From IMG/VR virus record IMGVR_UViG_3300025132_000371, positions 1 to 21,348 of that record: a DNA stretch of 21,348 nt; one strand, given 5' to 3'. Positions 15,601 to 21,348 of the stretch are shown here, piece by piece. The notes under the pieces were generated by a model that was given only the letters and a program-made list of their open reading frames with translations, was not told the origin of the DNA and made no database searches. The DNA is from a virus. The translations under genes were made by a program, and so were the position numbers. Positions within the stretch are counted from its first letter, which is position 1, and every line of letters starts with the position of its first letter.

Positions 15601-16724
15601 AAGTCTTTGTTACCATCTACAATAATAGCTTTAGAAGCTTCTACAGTTCCTACTGTTGAAACATCTACATAATTAAGTTCTGTTGTAGTTGCTGTAACAC
15701 CATCAAGTAAGTTTAATTCTGTAGCTGTTGATGTAACTCCATCAAGTATGTTTAACTCTGATGCAGTACTGGTAACTCCATCAAGTATGTTTAGCTCTGC
15801 TGTTGTAGATGTTACACCATCCATTATATTTAATTCAGCAGTAGTTGCAGTTACACCATCCATAATGTTTAGTTCTGCTGTTGTTGCAGTAACTCCATCC
15901 ATTATATTTAGTTCTGCAGTTGTAGCAGTTACTCCGTCAAGAATATTAAGTTCGGCTGCTGTGGATGTCACTCCATCTAATATGTTTAGTTCAGCAGCAG
16001 TTGATGTGATTGCTGTGCCATTAAAGTTTATAGCATCTAAATATGCAACACCATCAATATATAAATCTTTCCATTCTTTTGAAGAACTACCTAAGTCATA
16101 TGTGTTATCATCATCTGGAACAATATTAGAATCTACTTCACCACCAAAAACAATATTGTCTGTATCAGCATCACCTAAAGTTAGTGTGCCACCATTAAAT
16201 GTTGTTGTACCTGTTACTGTAAGATTACCACCTACATCTACATTACCTGTAGTGGTAACAGTAGTAAATGCACCACTAGAAGCTGAGTTAGCTCCTATAG
16301 TAGCACCATCAACAGTACCACCATTAATATCAGCAGTATCAGCAACTAAAGCATCTGTAGTAACTGTACCATCAAAAAATGCATCTTTAAATTCAAGAGA
16401 GCTAGTACCTAAGTCAATATCATTATCTGTTACAGGAACTATAGCACCATCTGCTATATATAATTGTTGTACTGAACTACTAGATACTTCTACATAAAAC
16501 TCAATAAAATTATTTGTAGTGTCTATTAAGACTTTGTTGTTTGGAGAAGTTTCTCCTGCATCACCAATTAATCCTATAACTGGTCCAGAAGCTGTTGTTC
16601 CATCATGTGAGTGTCCTGTTGAGTTGTTAAATGCATTTACTAACTGGTTATATTCATTATTAAATAACGCAGCAGTAATTGTATCTCCATCTGCAAAAGA
16701 ACTTTGTCTTGTATATCCTGCCAT
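12681..16724 (-). CDS. Long tail fibre with C-terminal S74 intramolecular chaperone (1347 residues)
   Basis: This receptor-binding-type fibre has an N-terminal virion-attachment-like part (FNNEYNQLVNAFNN, GHSHDGT near 21-42). Then come nine 13-residue TAELNILDGVT-type units (about 238-356), three longer modules (about 421-655), two ~55-residue beta modules with FTGDGSDTTFTL and VFVDGVFQ (about 753-884), and beta repeats with NTERMR motifs. The last 99 residues are an S74 (endosialidase-type) chaperone: TSDERLKENIKDV near 1248, PYGFIAQNVETVLPE, and a terminal coiled coil (ELHEQVDALQSEINNL). In the known family this domain trimerises the fibre and cleaves itself off at a conserved Ser, here Ser1249. 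The gene begins in a TAATG overlap with the previous fibre gene, with GGAGAG upstream. The receptor is unknown. Confidence 0.88.
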   Translation of the reverse strand: MAGYTRQSSFADGDTITAALFNNEYNQLVNAFNNSTGHSHDGTTASGPVIGLIGDAGETSPNNKVLIDTTNNFIEFYVEVSSSSVQQLYIADGAIVPVTDNDIDLGTSSLEFKDAFFDGTVTTDALVADTADINGGTVDGATIGANSASSGAFTTVTTTGNVDVGGNLTVTGTTTFNGGTLTLGDADTDNIVFGGEVDSNIVPDDDNTYDLGSSSKEWKDLYIDGVAYLDAINFNGTAITSTAAELNILDGVTSTAAELNILDGVTATTAELNIMDGVTATTAELNIMDGVTATTAELNIMDGVTSTTAELNILDGVTSTASELNILDGVTSTATELNLLDGVTATTTELNYVDVSTVGTVEASKAIIVDGNKDFTGARNITITGELDAATLDVSGDVDIDGTLEADAITINGTTLAETISDTVGAMVTSNTETGVTVTYDDSDNTLDFVIGTLNQDTTGNAATATALETARTIGGTSFDGTANISVALADTATALATARTIHGVSFDGTANIDLSEVIQDTVGAMVSSNTESGITVTYEDSDGTLDFTVGTLNQSTTGNAATATALETARTIHGVSFDGTANIDLTEVVQDTVGAMFSSNTESGITVDYQDSDGTIDLTVGTLNQNTTGSAATLTTARTIGGVSFDGSANIVPTTFNAATFSGDVNVDSGVLFVDVSENKIGVNQTSPDVSLDLGSNTDSIHVPVGTTAQRPSSPAAGYFRYNSETGKFEGYTTEWGAIAGGGSGTNMDTNIFTGDGSDTTFTLSTAPDSENNLMVFVDGVFQAQNVYSVSGTTLTFATAPANGRVITVYHSTTTVGGSNNSIATMTGDGSDTTLTLSVAPVHENNVSVYFDGVYQNKDSFSVSGTTLTFGVAPPSGVAVEAITATNTSITTATQLSDADGDTMVQVEESSDEDKIRFDTGGTERVIIDSTGVGIGTSSPDEKLVIDGDAKIKSTNKLHFTNTSDQVFIHAPASNTLALSTNNTERMRMTSTGAIGMGTTPPSDTHTGWTQVFIGQKGSVISENATGVHGLDGTFVTDNMYVDSDTGAFAYIEANESSAYRQEAGIHQFFTQASGSAGAAVTLSEKMRIDSTGNVGINTSSPSEPLHVVGDRIMLVGESSGAAALSLRADGNAEAQEIILGQGFASGTDDVGFLYNRANNDFVFGTNNTERMRIDSSGDVQIGTTSQISNAKVSIVEASTDAALFIRKSDGTASSTNTYIHFDISGGGTAGGKITFGSGGSPQFTATSDERLKENIKDVTGCLDKVMALKPSSFTFTESNLDVPYGFIAQNVETVLPEFVSNDENGYKQISEGLTSPYIAVLTKALQELHEQVDALQSEINNLKGE
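14073..14468 (-). repeat. Two diverged copies of a ~55-residue beta module in the long fibre
   Basis: Residues about 753-811 and 824-884 of the fibre share FTGDGSDTT / MTGDGSDTT, a P-x-x-ENN turn, VFVDGVFQ / VYFDGVYQ, and VSGTTLTF followed by APP-like turns. The copies are clearly homologous at the protein level and diverged at the DNA level. Confidence 0.75.
14760..15464 (-). repeat. Three copies of a 70-75-residue module in the long fibre
   Basis: Residues about 421-655 repeat the order DTVGAM(V/F), SSNTE(S/T)G(I/V)TV, DSDGTLDFTVGTLNQ, TTGNAATATALETARTI, then GVSFDGTANI, three times, with an extra partial ARTIHGVSFDGTANID copy between the first two. The copies differ mainly by conservative changes, which suggests internal duplication. 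Confidence 0.8.
15657..16013 (-). repeat. Nine tandem 13-residue (39-base) repeats in the long fibre
   Basis: Residues about 238-356 are units of the form T(S/A)T(A/T)AELNI(L/M)DGV. The amino acids hardly vary, while the codons do (for example tta/ctt/ttg-type choices and aca/act for Thr), so the DNA copies are far less alike than the protein copies. The last unit is degenerate (TATTTELNYVDV). Confidence 0.85.
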
Positions 16725-18049
16725 TATTTACTCTCCAATTTTGTTTTTAATTCTTCTACTTCTGCTGTTAGTTCTTGTACAGCTTTTACTAACAATGGTG
16801 TTATTCTTCCATAATCTACACCTTGCATTTCATCACCATCTTTTTCACCATAAACACAGTCACTAAATATTTCATCAACCTCATGTGCTATAAATCCTTC
16901 AGCTTCTTCACCTGTTTCTTTCCAAGTAAATTTTACTGGATTTAATTTATTTAATCTTTCTAAACCATTTTGCATGGTTTCTATATTTTCTTTTAATCTA
17001 TAATCAGATGATGTGTTATAAACTGTTGAAGAACCACCTGATGTAATTGAGCCTACTGCTGTTGCACTGTCATTTTCAAACAAACATAAAAATCCATTAC
17101 CAAAAGATGATTTTCTTACTATTAGTCCAGCACCTGCAGTTCTTGTTACAATAGCATCTGATGACGCTTGTATTGATAAATCCTCTGAGCCTCTTACGCC
17201 ACTTGTCGTGCCAATAAGAACTTTACCACTAGCATTAATTCTCATTCTCTCGGTATCAGTGTTTGTATTAAAAACTATAGTATCTTCACCTTGTAGTTGT
17301 AATGCACCTGAACCAGTTGCACTAGTTAAACCTACTGAACCATACTCAACATTATTATCACCTCTAAGCATAAAATGTTTTTTACCATCACCATTTCTAG
17401 TTTGAATGATTGCACCAGTACCAACATTACTTACGCCATTAAATAAACCTGCGTATGTGCTGTTTCCTATAGATGTGCCTAGTTGTAACAGACCAGCACT
17501 TGTTAGTCTTGCATTTTCTGAAGTATTAGTTTGAAAATACAAGTAATTACCATTGTTATTGTATAAAACAGCACCTATATCATCATCATCCGTATCGCCC
17601 ATAACCATACCAGCAAGACTAGATGTGCCTGAAACTGCTGCTATTATTGAATGGTCGCTAGATTTTTGAACTTTTAATTCTCTGTCAGTAGTTGTAGTAC
17701 CTATAGAAACAAGACCTGAACTATTAATACGCATCCTTTCTGTATCACTTGTTCCAAAAGCTAAAGTGCCTGTACTTGGTGTAAGTAATGCTACTGCAGA
17801 AGCAGTTTTAAATTGAAAATCTGCATCTGATGCATTTGTAAAGTTAGCAAGAGTTCCATCTGCTGCTGAAACACTAAAAGGTGAGCTGGGTGCAGCACCT
17901 ACTCCTACTCGGTCATTACCACCATCAACAAATAACATGTGTGTTTTACCATTAGACTCAACTCTAAAATCAGCATCTGCTGAACTTTCATTAATTACTA
18001 CGCCACCATCTAAATCTACTAAAGATGCTGAAACTTTTGTTATCGCCAT
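16724..18049 (-). CDS. Second tail fibre with S74 intramolecular chaperone (441 residues)
   Basis: The N-terminus (MAITKVSASLVDLDGGVVIN) is short and unlike that of the long fibre. The shaft carries beta-helix-like units with repeated ERMRIN(S/A)SG..(S/L)IGT motifs near 104-117 and 268-281. The S74 chaperone covers about the last 95 residues: YNTSSDYRLKENIE near 344-357, the KFTWKETGEEAEGFIAHEVD segment, and a terminal coiled coil (LTAEVEELKTKLESK). Autocleavage would be expected at the Ser before Asp-Tyr-Arg (Ser348). A strong AGGAGA ribosome site precedes the ATG at 18049. The gene ends in a TAATG overlap with the long fibre gene. It is probably a second adhesin or a part of a branched fibre; which of these is not decidable here. 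Confidence 0.85.
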   Translation of the reverse strand: MAITKVSASLVDLDGGVVINESSADADFRVESNGKTHMLFVDGGNDRVGVGAAPSSPFSVSAADGTLANFTNASDADFQFKTASAVALLTPSTGTLAFGTSDTERMRINSSGLVSIGTTTTDRELKVQKSSDHSIIAAVSGTSSLAGMVMGDTDDDDIGAVLYNNNGNYLYFQTNTSENARLTSAGLLQLGTSIGNSTYAGLFNGVSNVGTGAIIQTRNGDGKKHFMLRGDNNVEYGSVGLTSATGSGALQLQGEDTIVFNTNTDTERMRINASGKVLIGTTSGVRGSEDLSIQASSDAIVTRTAGAGLIVRKSSFGNGFLCLFENDSATAVGSITSGGSSTVYNTSSDYRLKENIETMQNGLERLNKLNPVKFTWKETGEEAEGFIAHEVDEIFSDCVYGEKDGDEMQGVDYGRITPLLVKAVQELTAEVEELKTKLESK

Positions 18050-18052
18050 ATT

Positions 18053-19660
18053 TTATCTCCTGCCTGAAGGTATGTAATCTACATAAAAACCATTTATCGT
18101 ATATGGTGGTTTTGTGTCATCACTTATAATTGTAAAATTGTTACTTGTTCCACTTCCTTGTAATGGAACTCTTATTAAAGGATTATCTCCACCACCGAAT
18201 ACATTAGTATTAAATAATGCATCGCCAAACTTTGAAGGTGGATTGATAACTCCTAAATCAAATAAATCTGGTGGTTGTGGAACATCTGTATTACCATAAT
18301 CAAATCTAACTTGTACATCTGGTTCTGTTATACCTTCAGAACTTGCTGATACTCTAAGATAATGTAAAGTCTTTAATGTTCCTAAGTCACCATAATCATA
18401 ATTAGGTGTTTCAAATCTAGCTAATATATTACTACCATCAAAACTATTTCCTGTATCATGTTGATAAACAAAACCATTTGTATCTCCATGATAGTATTGT
18501 TCTACATTATTATTATCAAATCCTGAACCTATAGCAGTAACTTCTAATCCTCTTGTTTCTGACCATTGAAATCCATTTGGTCTTAATGTTCCTATAATTC
18601 CTTTTTGTTGTGTTTGTTCTAAACTTGTATTTGTATAAAATAATCTGTATTGTGACTTTTCTCGTAATACAACACTATCTATTACAAATGAATTTATGTT
18701 TTCTGCTAAGTTTGTTACTAAAGGTTGTATAGATTTACTAACTGTACCTAACTCGACATCTCCGATTCTTGCAGTACCGGCAACTGTTCTTAATCCATCT
18801 GGTGCTAAAAATATTAAGTCACCACCAATCTCTTGAATACTATAGCCACTTAAACAGCCAACATTCTTTGTAACAGGTACTATGGCTATATTACTTGAAT
18901 CATTTATATTTATTAATTTAAATATACTGTTTGTACAAAATATAAATAACTCATTACGGAATCCTCTGATTCCTTCTATCTGGTCTTCTACTACTATAGA
19001 ACCTGAACCAGTACCACTAAAGCTTGTAGGGTCTAATGTAGCACTAAAAAATATAGTACTTAAATTATCTTCAACTCCTGCAGCTATTAAATGTTTATCG
19101 TGAGTTGTAACATATTTAACACCCTTTGTTCCTGTTACAGTTATTTCTTCTGCAAAGAATGTTCTAGATGTTAATGCTCCCGTACCTTCCATTCTAAATA
19201 TGTAAGGTTTGTTAGCACCATCAGCTATAATAACTTGACCATAATCAAATGTAGCTCCATCAAATAATGTAAACTGACATTGACCTTGAGAAGTTCTTGT
19301 TAGTGTGCTTCTACCTGTAAAGGTACTGTAATTATCGCCACTACTTGATACAGAACTTCTACCTATATTTACCCAAGTCTGTCCATCATTAGTAAAAAAT
19401 ATTCCTGTACCTGCAGTAGCTATTACACCATCTGCATAAGGAAATACACCTAATATATTTGTTGTACCACCTGTAGGTTGTGTAGCACTTGTAGTACCAA
19501 ACTTTTGATACCCATTAATTCTTCTGTAGCCACCCTCTGTAGAAACCTCAAAGTTTCTTAAGTCTTTTGCAACTCCGGGAGTTTTAAGTAAATCAATTAC
19601 ATTAGATGATTCTACTAACCCTCCGTTTACTGCAACTGTATAAGGTTGACTTATTGCCAT
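18053..19660 (-). CDS. Tail protein resembling stabilisation / tail-tube B proteins (535 residues)
   Basis: The sequence begins with QPYTVAVNGGLVESSNVIDL and then has STEGGYRRINGYQKFGTT near 40-57, a pattern I recall from podovirus proteins annotated as DNA-stabilisation or tail tubular protein B. The rest is rich in beta strands, Gly and aromatic residues (GVFPYADGVIATAGTGIFF, then VEDQIEGIRGFRNELFIF near 220-240). No transmembrane segment or enzyme motif is visible. It lies downstream of the tail-tubular-A-like gene, separated by an S74 fibre gene, and upstream of two more S74 fibre genes, which suits a tail-nozzle protein to which fibres attach. The length lies between those of P22 gp10 and T7 gp12. 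The ribosome site is weak (AGTAGA). The family is inferred from recalled motifs. Confidence 0.7.
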   Translation of the reverse strand: MAISQPYTVAVNGGLVESSNVIDLLKTPGVAKDLRNFEVSTEGGYRRINGYQKFGTTSATQPTGGTTNILGVFPYADGVIATAGTGIFFTNDGQTWVNIGRSSVSSSGDNYSTFTGRSTLTRTSQGQCQFTLFDGATFDYGQVIIADGANKPYIFRMEGTGALTSRTFFAEEITVTGTKGVKYVTTHDKHLIAAGVEDNLSTIFFSATLDPTSFSGTGSGSIVVEDQIEGIRGFRNELFIFCTNSIFKLININDSSNIAIVPVTKNVGCLSGYSIQEIGGDLIFLAPDGLRTVAGTARIGDVELGTVSKSIQPLVTNLAENINSFVIDSVVLREKSQYRLFYTNTSLEQTQQKGIIGTLRPNGFQWSETRGLEVTAIGSGFDNNNVEQYYHGDTNGFVYQHDTGNSFDGSNILARFETPNYDYGDLGTLKTLHYLRVSASSEGITEPDVQVRFDYGNTDVPQPPDLFDLGVINPPSKFGDALFNTNVFGGGDNPLIRVPLQGSGTSNNFTIISDDTKPPYTINGFYVDYIPSGRR

Positions 19661-19672
19661 ATTTATTCTACT

Positions 19673-20500
19673 TTAGCCTTCTAGTGTTGTTATTCTTGCT
19701 TCTAGTTCTTGTATTGTTTTTACCAGTAATGGTACAAGTTTGCTTTGGTCTATACCTTGATATTCTGGATTTCCTTCACTATCAACTGCATCTTTTTCAC
19801 CTGTAATAGCTTCAGGCACTATACTTGAAACTTCGTGAGCCAAAAACCCATCAACTAATGTATTTGTTTCATCAGATTTAAAATTAAATCTAGCAGGTTT
19901 TAATTGTTTTAATCTTGTGGTTGCATCCCAAGTGTAGTCTACATTTTCTTTTAATCTGTAATCTGAAGATGTGTTAAATGCTGTTGCAGTTGTTGTTACA
20001 GTTATACTTCCCACATTTGAAGCATCTCTTAAAAATTCTAAAACACTTCCATTACTATTTTCTCTTTTAAAATAACCTGATGCACCATTGAATCTTGATG
20101 AAACTATATAATCATCAGCACCACTGACTCCAAAACCTGAATGTCCATCACTTAATAGTGTAAGAGGAGTTTGAGTAGTTCCCACCAATAAATTGCCCGA
20201 ACTATCAATACGCATTCTTTCTGAATTTGCAGTATGAAATGTCATTATATCTGAACCGGGTAAAACAATACCAGAATCTGTATCTGCATCACCTAAATAT
20301 TGGTCAGCATAAATTGTTCCAACATTTGTTAAATCAGCTTCACTAAAACTTGTAGCACCTAAAGTATTAGCTGCTGCTGTGGAAGTTATGCCTGTTGAAA
20401 ATGTCACAAGCTCATCACTACCAATAGTTATAGCTGTTGCATTACTTCCGTCTACTATTCCGGGGGTACTTGATAGTTCTACTGGTACTTTTGTTGTCAT
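19673..20500 (-). CDS. Short tail fibre with S74 intramolecular chaperone (275 residues)
   Basis: A short N-terminal part (VPVELSSTPGIVDGSNATAI) is followed by a single SERMRIDSSGNLLVGTT unit near 93-109 and then by the S74 chaperone from about 175: FNTSSDYRLKENV, VDGFLAHEVSSIVPEAITGE, QGIDQSKLVPLLVKTIQELE. The C-terminal domain is clearly closer to that of the 441-residue fibre (same NTSSDYRLKEN, same LLVK-x-(V/I)QEL end) than to that of the long fibre. The small shaft suggests a stub fibre, a fibre connector, or a decayed copy, although the frame is intact. A strong TAGGAGA ribosome site precedes the ATG. The gene sits between the two tail-tube-like genes. Confidence 0.83.
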   Translation of the reverse strand: MTTKVPVELSSTPGIVDGSNATAITIGSDELVTFSTGITSTAAANTLGATSFSEADLTNVGTIYADQYLGDADTDSGIVLPGSDIMTFHTANSERMRIDSSGNLLVGTTQTPLTLLSDGHSGFGVSGADDYIVSSRFNGASGYFKRENSNGSVLEFLRDASNVGSITVTTTATAFNTSSDYRLKENVDYTWDATTRLKQLKPARFNFKSDETNTLVDGFLAHEVSSIVPEAITGEKDAVDSEGNPEYQGIDQSKLVPLLVKTIQELEARITTLEG

Positions 20501-20509
20501 CTATATCTC

Positions 20510-21274
20510 CTAAAAATATGTTCTATCATCTGTCATGTATTTAGGCGTTGGATTCATAAGATTTGATTTCATGTATCTCATTGCTTTTTTATAATCATCT
20601 AATGCAAAAGCTGCCTGTTGTGGACTTTCTTTAAACTGCCATACATAGTATCTAGTCCTTGCAGTCACAACATTACTGTATTGTTCTGGTAATGCCATTG
20701 TATCTCCATGAGCATCTAAAGCTGTAGGCTTTGTAAATGCATAAAAGTGTACATTATAAACTTTGTCTGGTATTGGACTTAATCCAAACTTTCTACTATC
20801 AGGAGATTTAATTACATATACAGGTTCGCCATGACTTGAATCTGCATCGTCTGAGTTTTCACTATCTCTGTAATATCTTCTCCAATCAGCTAGTGTTAAA
20901 AATTTTAATCCTTTAGAAACAAAAGGACTTGATTCTCCACTTACATTTATTGTTGTTATGTAGAAGTCATCCCAATCTATAGAAGCAAAATCTGTAGTTA
21001 TGCTAGAACTACCATCTTTTAAAGTATAAAATCTTTGTCCTGCTACAGTTGCTACTGTTGTATTACCATAGAAAGGGTCTGTACTTCCACTTACACCAGC
21101 ACTAAAAAAAGGTAACTGTGGTTCTTGATTAGCTATATCAAATATAGATTTATTAATTGCATCCTTTACAAACTTCTGAAAACCTACAGCGTTTGCAAAG
21201 TTTGCAGAAGTTAGTGGGATTTCATTTAGTTCTCGAAGAACTTCGTTAGTTAAATCTAAATATGTTGTAGCCAT
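20510..21274 (-). CDS. Tail tubular protein A / head-tail adaptor-like protein (254 residues)
   Basis: The N-terminal part (TYLDLTNEVLRELNEIPLTS, then VGFQKFVKDAINKSIFDIAN) is the typical helical start of T7 gp11 / P22 gp4-type tail-tube and adaptor proteins. The middle has VAGQRFYTLKDGSSSI and WRRYYRDS, and the later part has a conserved-looking PDSRKFGLSPIPDKVYNVHF segment and QYSNVVTARTRYYVWQ. These proteins form the ring between portal and tail in short-tailed phages. The gene begins in a TAATG overlap with the end of the upstream gene and lies at the head of the tail cluster, as expected. The call rests on recalled sequence style and position. Confidence 0.75.
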   Translation of the reverse strand: MATTYLDLTNEVLRELNEIPLTSANFANAVGFQKFVKDAINKSIFDIANQEPQLPFFSAGVSGSTDPFYGNTTVATVAGQRFYTLKDGSSSITTDFASIDWDDFYITTINVSGESSPFVSKGLKFLTLADWRRYYRDSENSDDADSSHGEPVYVIKSPDSRKFGLSPIPDKVYNVHFYAFTKPTALDAHGDTMALPEQYSNVVTARTRYYVWQFKESPQQAAFALDDYKKAMRYMKSNLMNPTPKYMTDDRTYF

Positions 21275-21348
21275 TATTTTTTATGTACCTTTTGTATTGC
21301 AAAGTTTGCCATTAAACTTGCACCTTTGTGTGGTACAAACTTTCCTTT
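21274..21348 (-). CDS. C-terminal end of an unrecognised gene (partial)
   Basis: An open minus-strand frame runs from the right edge to a TAA whose last base is shared with the ATG of the tail-tube gene. The visible 24 residues (KGKFVPHKGASL, then MANFAIQKVHKK) are basic, without a recognised family. The tight TAATG junction matches the pattern between other genes here, which is the main support that it is a real gene end. In related layouts this place often holds a small virion gene after the capsid gene, but that is not shown here. Confidence 0.55.
   Translation of the reverse strand, partial: KGKFVPHKGASLMANFAIQKVHKK

Noticed and set aside
15657-16013. Regular short repeats that might look like a CRISPR array
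   Set aside because: The period is coding (39 bases, 13 residues) with no unique spacers, and the repeats lie in frame in a fibre gene.
15748-16497. Plus-strand open frame of 249 codons
   Set aside because: It is the antisense of the 13-residue fibre repeats, has a repetitive Val/Ser/Pro composition without a recognisable domain, and runs against an otherwise single-strand gene layout.

Overview
The window is a continuous stretch of a tailed-phage late region. Every supported gene lies on the minus strand, so transcription runs from the right edge (21348) to the left edge (1). Genes are packed with gaps of a few bases or with TAATG/ATGA stop-start overlaps, and no gene-free stretch exceeds about 80 bases. 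The DNA is strongly A+T-rich. Together with marine-phage-style fibre repeats and internal virion proteins, this suggests a phage of a streamlined marine Gram-negative bacterium (SAR11, SAR116 or OM43-like). The host is an inference. The gene set (tail-tube-type adaptor, no tape measure or sheath, several large putative ejection proteins) fits a short-tailed, podovirus-type particle.

In transcription order, the right third (21348-12334) is the tail module. It holds the end of an unrecognised small gene, a tail-tubular/adaptor-like protein, a short fibre with a C-terminal S74 chaperone, a 535-residue tail protein resembling stabilisation/tail-tube proteins, a second S74 fibre, a 1347-residue S74 fibre full of repeats, and a 114-residue accessory protein. 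The middle (12331-2740) has a small membrane/coiled-coil protein and then five putative internal virion (DNA ejection) proteins. One of these carries about 25 contiguous 11-residue helical repeats, one begins with a basic membrane-active-looking helix, and one is 1351 residues long.

The left end (2743-1) is a lysis cassette with an unusual tail. A T4-type lysozyme without a signal peptide is followed by a 79-residue unknown, a three-helix holin-like protein, a second small membrane/coiled-coil protein, and then two genes I recognise as homologues of the curli secretion proteins CsgF and CsgG. CsgG is an outer-membrane lipoprotein that forms a nonameric pore and CsgF is its partner plug/coupler. 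The csgF-csgG order is that of the bacterial curli operon, but no curli subunit or csgE gene is visible.

The most interesting proposal is that the phage has taken over a CsgF-CsgG pore as the outer-membrane part of lysis, or for another envelope function, in place of spanins. CsgG is cut by the left edge. The head, packaging and replication genes are presumably outside the window. I saw no tRNA, CRISPR, integrase or insertion sequence.
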